DNA from: Tetrahymena elliotti 4EA
Taxonomy: Eukaryota; Ciliophora; Oligohymenophorea; Hymenostomatida; Tetrahymenidae
Direction: 5' to 3'
NCBI GenBank assembly: GCA_000231825.2
Contig: JH720306.1
Coordinates: 353,784 to 417,783, forward strand
Length of the DNA: 64,000 nt
This document shows, one piece after another, positions 49,405-61,410 of the stretch. The position numbers were made by a program, and so were the translations under genes. Each line of letters opens with the position of its first letter. The stretch's first letter is position 1. The notes under the pieces are model-generated. The model saw only the letters and a program-made list of their open reading frames with translations. It ran no database searches and was not told the origin of the DNA.

Positions 49405-49791
49405 ATGAAAATGTTGTTTGATTTTGTATCCGTGTTGTTATTTGTTATTTCTTTTCTTTCTTTCTTTTTTATCTTTTTGTTTTTTGTTTTAGTTTTTTAT
49501 TCTGTCTGTCTGTCTGTTTGGTTTGTTTTATGTTTTTATATTTTATTCTCTTATTTTGTTTTTTGCTCTTATCTAGTTTTCTGTTTTGCTGTTTTTGTTA
49601 TTTTTCTTCTGTGTTTTTTATTTGCTTTTGGTTTGCTATTGATTTGCTTTTATTTTAAGCTTTCATTTTCTCAATTTTTATTTTCTTATTTTTTAATTTT
49701 TTTTCTTATTTATTTTTTTAATCTTTTTCTTCAAGTGGTTTTTATCTTTTTTAATTTAAGGGAAAGAAAGATTTTAGGTCAAAGGAGTTAA
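49405..49791 (+). other. T-rich tract with a hydrophobic open frame
   Basis: A 128-codon frame free even of TAA/TAG lies in a strongly T-rich strand and would encode an almost pure Phe/Leu/Val/Ser membrane protein ending LRERKILGQRS. In the ciliate code the frame goes on a further 25-30 codons to a TGA near 49855. Nuclear genes here are A-rich on the coding strand, so this is unlike them. It may be low-complexity pyrimidine DNA (with TCTG repeats at 49501-49518). Alternatively it may be a mitochondrial-type segment: the end resembles the NADH dehydrogenase subunit 1 ERKxLG motif. I keep it as an unproven frame. Confidence 0.3.
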
Positions 49792-50317
49792 ACTCAACTT
49801 TTTCCATTTGCCTCACGAGTTTATTTTCCACAATTGATAAAATAGTGACATAGTACCATCCTTTCCTAAAACATGTGGAGGAGTGGTAATTAGCAATTAG
49901 ACTTGTTAGAAAGAGACATCTTTTTCCACGGGGGTTTGGATTAAAAAGAGTGTTCTTTTAACGTCGCCTAAAGCTAACGGGGGTTACAAAGGTCAGCATG
50001 CGTTAGTAAAACAGAGCTTTTCCGGATGTGGTAAAGGAAGGGCAGTCTTTTAGCATAGATGTATGCTAATAAGACGGGTTGAATACTTAATCTTTAAAAA
50101 ACTTAATGCCAATAAAATCTCTCCTAGGGATCAAGCCCCTTATTTTGAGAAGATTAAGTAATCAACAATTTGCTTAAAAAACTTCGTTTCTGTTGCCAAA
50201 AATTTGTAATTTGGAAAAGTTGCCATACCAATATTGATCTTTTATCACGCATGGTGAGTGAATAAGAGGACTGAGTGGAAAAAGGTTACCGAAGCCACCT
50301 TATTTATTGTCTAGAAG
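49792..50317 (+). ncRNA. Probable structured non-coding RNA, class unknown
   Basis: This is a markedly GC-richer island in very AT-rich surroundings, with no convincing frame. Helices visible by eye are: 49941-49961 (hairpin with a GTGT loop); 49974-49979 pairing with 50001-50006 (CTAACG/CGTTAG, 21-nt loop with GGGGTTACAAAGG); 50045-50075, a 13-bp hairpin with a GATG loop and one bulged T; and 50084-50094 pairing perfectly with 50150-50160 (11 bp) around a long internal domain. GGGGGTT occurs twice. The island is followed by a run of seven T. No telomerase template (CAACCCCAA), no tRNA box B, and no recognisable SRP, RNase P, U1-U6 or U3 core was found. A mitochondrial rRNA-like insertion is the main alternative. 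Confidence 0.5.
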
Positions 50318-50324
50318 TTTTTTT
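50318..50324 (+). terminator. T-run, possible RNA polymerase III terminator
   Basis: Seven T in a row directly follow the structured island and are preceded by CTAGAAG. In eukaryotes four or more T on the coding strand stop RNA polymerase III. T-runs are common in this AT-rich DNA, so the meaning depends on the RNA being real. Confidence 0.3.
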
Positions 50325-51123
50325 CTTATTTTTCTTAAGATTTTCCTCTTTTATCAATTTTCTCCTTAAGTAATTAATTATAAGAAAGCAGGTGGGAAAA
50401 AACTATAAAAATTGAATTTAAATTAAATTAAATCAAATCAAATTTTTTTATCTTAATTCAATTCATTTCTCAAAGGCAACTAAGTAAGTAAAAATACTTT
50501 ATTAAAATTTCTTTAATTGATTGATTAAATGATTATTTTCCCCACCTGATAAATTAATTAATTAATAAAAAAATCAGTATTAAATAAATATCAATAAGGA
50601 ATTAAATGGTAAAAAGAATAAATTTTAGATTTATTAATAAAGAGAGTGATTTGGTTGAGTTATCATAAAATAACAAAATATAGATTGATAGATAGAGTTT
50701 TTAATAATATTATCAAAATCTGTTAAACATAATATATTAATATTATATAATTATTTATTAGATTAATATTATTAATTTTATTGATCAATCAATCAACCAA
50801 TCGTTCAATAGAACAAATTAGCAAGAAGGTTCTGATCTTTCATTTAAATTTAATAAGAATTTCATTCAAAATACATAAAAGAATATTTTTTATTTTCAAA
50901 AGGATATTTTGCTAAATCATACTTCAATACTTCTATAATATTTTTTTTACTGTCTTTCTCTTACTGTATTTGAAAGAAAGCATTAAATATAATAATTGCT
51001 GTTAAGGGTATATATATTGTTAATTTTATTCTTAACTAAGGCAGTAAGTAATACTATTTACTCATAAACAAAATACAAACGAAAATTTTAATACTTTATT
51101 TATTTTATCATTCTATCAACAAA
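50325..51123. other. Intergenic
   Basis: AT-rich with no frame recognised. Short ATCAATCAATCAACCAATCG words lie near 50785. Confidence 0.5.
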
Positions 51124-51576
51124 TCAATGCACAATCTCCATATTTTCATATCTAGATTGTTTATTGAAATTAGTGTAATACTCTCTATAAAATCTTAGGA
51201 AAGGAGAAACAATTATCATTAGCACAATAGAGTAGAATTGAACACCGATATGTGTCTCTCTTGAAAGGACTATTCTTGCTAAAGGAGTACAAAATATGCA
51301 AGTTATAAAAAATTTAGCATACAAAATTCTCAACCATACATCTTTATAGTCTTTAAGATTTTCTTTTGGGTTTTATAAGAAGGTGTTAATAAGGCCTGAT
51401 AAAATTAATATAATTCCAAGTATAGCACTAAACACTCCTTCTCCGCTTGAATTTGCTGTAAAATCACCATAAATATATTGAAATATTGATTTTCCACTCA
51501 GAGCGCATACTGAAAACATATGGCAAAATCTAACAGAATACTTTATTGCTAGATCTTTTGAAAAAAATTAAGTCAT
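51124..51576 (-). CDS. Four-span membrane protein, 150 aa, function unknown
   Basis: Single exon, ATG at 51576, TGA at 51126-51124. The start MTQFFSKDLAIKYSVRFCHM leads into a first hydrophobic segment with an embedded His (FCHMFSVCALSGKSIF). Next come AILGIILILSGLINTFL, AKFFITCIFCTPLARIVL and FYSIVLMIIVSPFLRFY, each about 17-20 residues, with a charged loop NPKENLKDYKD between spans 2 and 3. The C-terminal tail is polar and short. The fold with a His in span 1 resembles small CopD-like or haem-binding bundles, but this is only a resemblance. No family recognised. Confidence 0.7.
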
Positions 51577-53065
51577 TTTCTAAAAACTAATTAATCCTTG
51601 CTCTTTATCAAGTATTTTTTTAAATTTATTAATACTAATTTGTTTATATTTGATATTTTTTGATAATAATATTCTTAACATAATAATCTATTCAATGATT
51701 GTGAATTGATAAATCAAAAAAAATTAGGCCTTTTAATAGTTATCGTTATCAAGAATTTCATTCATTTAAATGTAATTTTAAATGCATTCAGATTATAAAT
51801 ATGTTCTATTCAATTTGATTAAAAAAAATCTATCAATCAATCTAATAATCAGTTATCTTAAGTTTTTATTTTGTTTTAATTCATTGTTGATTCGAAAGTT
51901 TTTATTTTTTTCACCATTTTTACAACTAATAAACTTTTAAATAAATAATTCATAAAAATATTGTTTTTTTAAATAAACTAGTTTAAAACTACAAATTTAA
52001 ATGACAATCAATATTAATCTATCTTACAAATTTCAAAATCATACAAACTTTAAATCCAAAAATATTTCTCATCTTAGATAGATAGATAGCCAAATACAGA
52101 TTTTTTATAAATTATTGCTGTAAATAAAAATTTGCAAGTTTGAGCTGCTTGCTTGCTGTAGATGAAATTTAAAATAATTAAAGTAAGTAAATTTCCAAAA
52201 GGATTGAATACTTTATTTTTCTATTATGAAATGATTACACCTCAAATTATAAAATTAATTGAAAACCTTAAACGCAAATTTAACCCAAAAATATTTTGTT
52301 TATTGATTTTTTCATTTTTACATCCATATTTTTTTTGTATTTAGGAGAAATAAATATATAAAAAAATTTTTTTAATCAAAACCCTCAATCCTTTCTTTAG
52401 TAAAGTCAAACCTAAAAGATCAACTAAAACCTACCTACTTCATATGATGAAGAAAATAAATAAGAATTTTCACAAAATTTATAATAATTTAACAGATAAA
52501 TTATATCAAGGGCTAAAACATCAATATAATTACATTATCTTTGACAAAAATTTAATCTAGTGAGATATGTTTGAATACCTCATTGTGCTTGTTATTTAAT
52601 ATAGGTTAAATCTTTAGCTATCTTGCAAAAATTTTTATGAAAATTGAAAAGTCTTTAATTTGAAAGAATTTTCACTAAAAAATATTAGGATATTTTAATA
52701 GATAAAAATCAAAATTAGTTAAAAAAGTAAAGAAGAATATAAGCTTCTTTAGGGAATCAGTACATTTTTTTAATTATTTAACAATTTTTCGGTTTTTTAT
52801 TTAAAAAATTTTAAGTATTATAAAAGCATGGAAGTAATTTATTTTTGTTTATGGTAATTTTAATATTTGAAATAAATATAAAAGATGATAATAGTAATAA
52901 AATATCATCAGAAATGATAATCATTTATTTTATTTACTCGAATTTCCTATTATCATTCAAAGATTTTTGAATAAACAAATGAATTTAATATGTGAGAAAT
53001 GAATGGTTTGAATATATGGAAATAAGGATACAAATAGAAAATAAATATTGTGTATTTTATATTTT
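51577..53065. other. Intergenic
   Basis: AT-rich. It holds the weak frame listed separately (52162-52563) and a TAGA repeat near 52076-52088. Otherwise nothing was seen. Confidence 0.45.
52162..52563 (+). CDS. Doubtful small ORF, 133 aa
   Basis: Open in the ciliate code from ATG 52162 to TGA 52561-52563. The product is Lys-rich with one hydrophobic stretch (IFCLLIFSFLHPYFFCI). There is little Glu/Gln, few ciliate-preferred codons and no recognised domain, and a frame this long can arise by chance where TGA is rare. Listed so that it can be checked against transcripts. Confidence 0.2.
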
Positions 53066-54489
<1,424 letters not shown>

Positions 54490-55790
54490 GACACTTTATC
54501 TTTTTAATATTTACTTATTAATACTTTGTTTTCAACAATTTAAAGATTCTTTTTTTTTCATTTTAATTATTCAATATTCTGAAAACAAATCATTTAAGAT
54601 ATAAAGAGAACTATCATAAAGAAAAAATACTTTATATGTTTGTTTGCTTGTCTGTCTTGTTCGAAAATTTTTTATTAACAAAAAATTAATTAATTTGCAC
54701 ACACTTATTGATTTGTAAAGAAAATTATATCATCCAATAGTTTTCTAGCTTATATAGTGATACAATTACTTAATCATATCATTTATAATTACTAATTTAT
54801 TATCTTTTACTAATTTAATTTACCTCACTTTATAATGGGCTTATAGTTGAGGGGGATTTCTTCTAGATGAAATAGATATAGTGCTACTACAAAAGTAATA
54901 TCCACTTATTTATCGAACTTAAATTAAAAAATAATCCATTTAATTCTAAAAAACATTTTAATTGAACAACTAACCAACATATTTATTATTAAATTCTCAT
55001 TTTTATCAAATAAAAAATATAGAAAATGGTTTAGATTTTTAACTATTTAATTATAAATGCTTTCTATTATTTTAAATCTATTTGGTAAAATATTTTGCTT
55101 ATTACATTTTGAAATATTGAAAAAATTAAAATCAGATTATATTTTAAAGAGTCATACATGTAGTGTAATAAAGGCTAGATTTACTTAGTTTACAAATTAT
55201 GATACAAAAATATTAATTTAGCTATGTATACCATTATTTTTTTAAAAACACCATATTAATACCTGTAATTAAATGCTAGATTTGTTAAGTAAGCAAAATG
55301 AAAATATGACACAAAATTAAGAATTTAACACTTTTTTATTCAAAACTAAAATATTGTTGAGAGAAAATATTTATTTCCTAAGACTATTAAAAATATTTAA
55401 CATTAAGACATTATGATTTTAATAACATCATAAAAATGCAAGGTTCTATTTAAGGATTAAATTTTTTGATTAACAAATTGAAAATCTAAACATCAAATTT
55501 ATTCATTCAGATATTTAATTTGATTTATTGTATTACTTAGAATCTTGTTGAGAAAATATTTTGTTTTCTCAGATGATTGATGAAATCTTTAAATTAAATT
55601 TAAGATACCATTTCTTGAAAAAAAATTTCATACAAGCTAACACATATGTATAGTTAAACTACATTAGTTTAATTAACAAAATGAAAAATAATACCAAATA
55701 TTAATTTAGTTCTATTAATATTAATTGATTACATTAATTAATGTTTTCTTCTTCCCGAATTACTTTGATTTATTTTTTATCTATTTATTT
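54490..55790. other. Intergenic with degenerate repeats
   Basis: No gene was seen. Related segments recur about every 190-200 bases: TTGTTGAGAGAAAATATTT-TTTCCTAAGA near 55355 versus TTGTTGAGAAAATATTTT-TTTCTCAGA near 55545. TTTACAAATTATGATACAAAAATATTAATTTAG near 55190 has weaker relatives near 55285 and 55670. Confidence 0.45.
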
Positions 55791-58700
55791 TCATTTCTTT
55801 TTGACAGGAGCTTTTGTTAAAGTCTTTTAAGCACTTATGACATTAGTTGCAGTTTATTTATTTTGAGTTAAGTTGGAAGTTAAATTAGATCTAACACCAC
55901 CTAATCCAGAATTTTGACTTGTAGTAGATGCTCTTTTTACAGGATTGACTGCACTTACATTTTATTACTATGGTTTTTATTCTTTTTCAAAAGATGTGAA
56001 AGAATTTTTTGATGATGACATTTTAGTTTGAGTAGACCCTAATTAGCTGTTTGTGATAGAATTAATATCTTTGCTACTCTATTTCTAAATAGTTGGTAAT
56101 CCTTACTAGATATTTGAGCTTTATTTCTTATACATATTTGCCTTTTCCAAATCAAAACCACCACCTGTTTACAAGTCAGCTCTTCTCTTTCTCTCATCTT
56201 CCTCTTTGGTTTTCTTTTCTTACTATTCTTTCAAGTACTTTTGATAAGCTTCTTTTGCTCTCTCATCTAAATAAAATTTTAAAAATGAAAAGAAATTTGC
56301 TTTATTTGTAAGTCAAGCAAAAATAAAAAACCTGTTTCTTTCTTTTTTTGTTCATTTAATTCTAGTTGTCTTTTCTCTTCATCAAGCATATCTTATAATT
56401 TTTATCTTTTTTCTTCTTCTCTTCTCTGCTTGTCTAAGGCAGCATTTCTTCTTCTCTTTTTGTTTTAAATTTAATTTGCATTCAACTCACATTTTTTTGT
56501 TAAAATTAATGATTAAAAAATTACTTCATCTTCAGCTGCTTATTCTTCTCTTTTTTATTTTTCTAATCTAGATTATTGAATTCTAAGCTCTATTGGTTGT
56601 GTTCCTATCATCTCTTCACTTAAAAGTACATATAGATAATAAACTCCAGCATTCTCAATATTTATAGTGATATCATGCATATATTGTTGCTCATTATTCA
56701 CCTAAACGATACATTGTAGTAATTATTATGTACCTATTTCATCTACATACAATTTTTCTTCTTAGTATTAATTTTTAGTCATATTAGTAAAATTCTATGC
56801 TAACTTTTCAACCTCATCTATTTATAGATTTCTTTTATCACTAATAAGCAACTAATACCTCAATGGATAGAAGGGCTAATATTAAATGTAAATAAAACAA
56901 ACTTAAATGAGAAAAATGAAAATTATTTCATAAAATTATAATAAGAATAATTTTATTTTGATTTTTTAAAAAACAGAAATTTTCAAATTTATTTGTTAAT
57001 GATTTTACTTTTAAGCCCCAGTATCCTGTTTAATCTCTAAGTACAACTGATAATACAATATCTTCATAAGTCTCAAATTTTTAATTCTTTTCAATTCTAT
57101 TTATTTAACAGATTAAACAAATTAAAATTAATTGAAAAAATAAAGAAAAATTTACTTTATGTTGCTTAACTTTGGATTAGGAAGAGACTTTGTCATGATT
57201 TAGAATCCACTTTTCGTTAAAAAAATAAATTTGCTTATTATTTTAAATGATTCTTATTTTCATATTTACGATCCAACAAAGATATCTCTGAATGTTTGAG
57301 ATGTTACATCTTTATGTAGTTTAAATTTAACTGAGGTTTCTGGTTCCCATACATAGACAGTTCCAGAAGAACTCAATGCATAAAGCTGTCCATCATAACC
57401 ACATCCATTAACTATTTTTGCATCATCTGGAAACTCTGTCTCTTTAACATAATCTACACCCTCTAATAAAATATTAAAATAATTTTTGTTTAATCTATTA
57501 ATTGTCTTTAATTTAAATTGAAAATAAATTACTGTTTGCAGAGATTTATCCTGTATAAAATAGAACTCCTTCCTCAGTATAGAAAAGAGATGCATCAGAA
57601 AAAGCTCTAACTTTGATGATTTTACTTCCTTTAAGCTAATCTATCTATTCAAATTGATTAACAAACTAATTTTTGTAACCAAGTGCTAATTAACCCTTAG
57701 AATTGTCACCTAAACCATATACCTAAAACATTCAATTTTATAAATACAGAATCCTGAAATAAATTGAATCTACTTTTCCATTTTCATCTGAAATTAAAAT
57801 GTGATTATTTCCAACAGCCATGCTTGCAATATTGTTATACTTAATGCTTGTCAGTTCTTTTTTCTCGAACTTATCTTTAAAGCCACCCCACCAGAAACCT
57901 AAAACAAACAAAAAGCAATTAATCCCTCAAAAAGTAAATATTTATTATTAATTACATTATTTATGAGTGTCTAAAGCAGCATAGACATTAGCTCCTCTTG
58001 ATATTTAAACAATTTCTTTTTGCTTTAATTTTTTATTAAATTATTTGATAAGAAAATAAGAAAATAGTTTATTTTTTAAATAAATAAAAGTATTAAATGA
58101 TTTATTTTATACATGAATTTGGAAGGTCTATTCATAGTCAGGATTATCATTTTTGCTAAATTTATTAGTACCCCATTCATATACAGCTCCATTTAAATCA
58201 ATAGCTAAACTGCTTGCTTTATGTGCTCCAACTGCATTAATGAACTTTCCACTAAAATAGCTCAATAATAAAGGCTTTTCTATGATTCTAAATAAAAAAA
58301 TAAATAAGATTCTTCACAACATATTTATATTTATTACTTATTATATGAGGAATCTCCTGTAATTTAACCACAGGTGTTTTCTCCCCAACCAAATACTTCG
58401 TATGAGTGCTCAAATGTGTTTGATATTTATCCATAGTTAGGATAAAAGAGCAAAGAAGAAGGGAAAGATTTAACCAAAGCAATTGTGTGATGATCACCAC
58501 ATGCTATACTTAAAACTTATCTGTTTTTAATCTAAGGAATTAGTGAAATTTTAGTTGAAGTTGTTCCCTCTAAACCTAAGCATCCTGTATTACTGAATCC
58601 ACTGCAATAAAGATAATTTACTGTCTTCTTTTCTGATTATAATTTAACTTTAAAGTGTAACTCACAATCTTAAAGCTCTCTCAATAATAAATCAGAATCA

Positions 58701-59580
58701 CTTTCTGCCCAATTTATATCTTATTCACTTTTTGATCCTTTTGCTTTTCCTTCACCTTAAATTTCCTATTACTTTTACTAAATAAAAGCCTAGCAAAATC
58801 CTTCTGCTCTCAAGTATTCTAAGTAGCCACTCCAAACTTCTCCTAATTAAGATTTAGCCTAGAATTAAATTCAAAAAAAACAAATTATGCATCTAACTAA
58901 AATGCTTAAAAAATAAATAAATAAATAAAATAAAAACCTGAGCCAATATTAATCTCATATTAACACTAAATTTCTATGTATTAACATCTCTCTATCTATA
59001 ATTTAAAATCCATTATTCAGCTTCCTAAACACAATCTTGATATTGCTTCATTTGTAGTAGGAGTTAACAACGCTAAATGCAATACTTTTATTTGATACTT
59101 GGTTCTAAATCTTTCTCAAGGATATACTTCAATATAAAGCTTGTTGTTTTATCATCTTTTTTCTTGATACTTGCATCCAATTCCTTCTTAAGTTCTTCAA
59201 AGCTGGCATGTCCACCACCAGCAATATAAGCACCCTTCACATTATTTCAAATAATAATATTTTAAAAACTTAAATGACAAATAATTTGTTAAATACCTAT
59301 TTTTTTTAGTTATTATTTTGCTAACTGGCTGAACCCATGCTTTTAAGCTCTTCCTCTGAAAATTGTACTAATTTAAAAATATTTCAGTTCATTTTTCTGA
59401 GTCAAGATTTTAATATGGTAATATTTATTTACATCCTCTTTTCTCAAACATATTTTTTGTTATAGTCTTTTGGGCTATTTCCATTCCAGGCTTAGGAGCT
59501 TCCTAAACTTATTTTTTTTATGCTTTCTTATAAGCTAGTCTGGGATCTTCATCAGAATCGCTTGAGTCTTTTCTTTTCAT
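55791..59580 (-). CDS. RCC1-repeat protein with filamin-like domain and coiled-coil tail
   Basis: Start ATG at 59580 (MKRKDSSDSDEDPRLAYKK), stop at 55793-55791 after KTLTKAPVKKK. Many short introns interrupt it. An N-terminal charged part and an alpha-helical region (KCIQRCQLLLQMKQYQD type, TPR-like) come first. RCC1 blades follow: YCSGFSNTGCLGLEG, IACGDHHTIALV, YEVFGWGENTCGQITGDSS, GAVYEWGTNKF, GRGDNSKGQLALGYKNQF and ALSSSGTVYVWEPET. Next is a filamin/ABP280-type sandwich with HDITINIENAGVYYLYVLL, then a Lys/Glu coiled coil (RREEEKRQKLQDMLDEEKRQ) and a Ser/Asn/Lys-rich tail. RCC1 propellers act as exchange factors or protein-binding platforms. The combination suggests a cytoskeletal or ciliary scaffold, by inference only. 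Confidence 0.78.
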
Positions 59581-60480
59581 TTTGGTGATAAAAGTATGTA
59601 TATGAATTTTGGCTTTATTATTATAATAAATAATGTATTTATTTTAAAATGATGATTTGATTTTTAACAAAAAAATATTATCAAAATATAGGAATAAGTA
59701 AAAATCCAATCTAATCAGTATTTTTATATCAATCAATTCACAAAACAACTTTTCAGTCAATTAATGATTTAAAATCATTCCAGATCCTTAATTTTTAAAA
59801 ACTTTGATAATATTCAAAATAGATCCATTAATTTTTCAAAAATACCTTCTATTTTATAAAATATATATTCGTTGTATAATGGTAATCTAAATAACTCAAT
59901 TAATTATTCATACATTAGACAGTTTTTTTTAATAAAATAATTACAATTGTTTTTTTCTCCCTATTTATGATTCATAGAATTTATACTTATATTTATTTAG
60001 TCATCATTAAATTATTTTGTTTGTTTGGACTTCTTTAAATTTCCAAACATGATTAATTAACAAAAAAACTTAATAATTATTTTAACTCTTAAATTAAATA
60101 TTATATTGTGCTGAAGTTAAATTAATAAGACCATTTTTTAAAAAGTTATTTTTATTGATTTTATTTTTATCAATATTTTTGGAATCAATAGATAGATATA
60201 TATTTATTTATCTTATGAATAGTATTTTTTACTTGGGGTACCTCAAAAATATTTCATTTAATTGGTTTAAAAAATTTAAATATTATATTACTTTAGACTA
60301 ATTGATTTATTTACTCTTAAAATTTTCAATTTTCTGTCTAAAATTGATTAAAATATTCTAAAATAAATAATTAATTAAATTTAATTTTTAGATGTAAGAA
60401 CATTGTTACAAAATATAAAGAATTTAATAAAAAATATTTTAATATATGATTTCAAGTGTTTTTAAAAATTATTGTTTTGG
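59581..60480. other. Intergenic
   Basis: AT-rich with no frame or structured region recognised. Confidence 0.5.
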
Positions 60481-61410
60481 TCATTGAATATATGTTTGCG
60501 ATTGTATTTTTTCAATAGGGTCAATATTGAAATCAAATGCAGTGTTATAGGGCTAAGGAGTAAGTGTGTAATGCCACCACTCTCCAGCATAGTTAACAAA
60601 TCCATATTTAGCAAGTGTTTCATTTAAGAATTTTCTGTTGAGGGTCTAAGCTTAGGTTATATTTGGATTAGCAGTATTTGACTATTTAGTTAATTTAATT
60701 TTAATAATTATGTAAATATAAAATGAATGTTTTACTAAGGGATCCATGCAGTCAAACCCAGTACCAAAGTCAATAATATTGTCATGGAAACGTTCAGTGA
60801 TGTTAGCAAAGCAAGAAGTTAAATTCATACCAGGATAGTATTTTTCAGATGCTTAGGCAGGAAGTTTAACAATAGCTAAATCAAGAGTAGATCCCTGTTA
60901 TTGATTATATTAAAAATATTAAATAATTAGCTAATTTAGATAATAAATCAATTTATTATTTTCTTTCTTTGATATTATTAAGATTGGATATATTATTAAT
61001 ATTATTACTTTACAATGATTAGATGTTCTAGATATATATTCTGGGAAGAGCTAATCTTTATTTAATGATGGATAGAATTCATTCTTCATTAAATCATCTG
61101 TAAAGTTCAAAGACCATTGATAAAAGTCTTCAACAGCTTTTTATGGTCTGTAGCAGTCATAAACCTTAATTGAATATCCTTTAGAAAGGAATTCTCTCTA
61201 AGCTAGAGAAATATTTTTAGCTGCTTCAATTGTTAAAACACACTCAGATGCATTATATCCAACAATAGGTCTACCTACGAAATTATGATAGCTATGATAT
61301 CTAATATCTTGCAGAATGGTTGCATCGTGTTCAGATAAGTAAACAAACCCTTAAGGGATACAATAAATTATATTTGAAATTAACAAAATTGTGATTATTT
61401 TAGAAAGCAT
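60481..61410 (-). CDS. Secreted VanX/DdpX-like D-Ala-D-Ala dipeptidase (peptidase M15D)
   Basis: Bacterial enzymes of this family cleave D-alanyl-D-alanine. Start ATG at 61410, stop at 60483-60481. Exons are 61410-61009 and from 60894, with a probable in-frame 54-base intron near 60745-60692. A signal peptide (MLSKIITILLISNIIYCIP) precedes FVYLSEHDATILQDIRY, then NFVGRPIVGY, GYSIKVYDCYRPQKAVEDF (the conserved DxYRP with catalytic Arg), SRTSNHCKGSTLDLAI (the SxHxxGxxxD zinc site, split by the first intron between Lys and Gly), IDFGTGFDCMD, and NYAGEWWHY with the catalytic Glu and third zinc His. All catalytic residues are present. The gene has ciliate introns and Gln codons, so it is a resident gene, possibly of bacterial origin. 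The likely role is digestion of bacterial cell-wall peptides in food vacuoles. Confidence 0.93.

Noticed and set aside
49930..49990. Two GGGGGTT motifs as internal telomere repeats or telomerase RNA template
   Set aside because: They are single units separated by other sequence, and the template CAACCCCAA is absent on both strands of the island.
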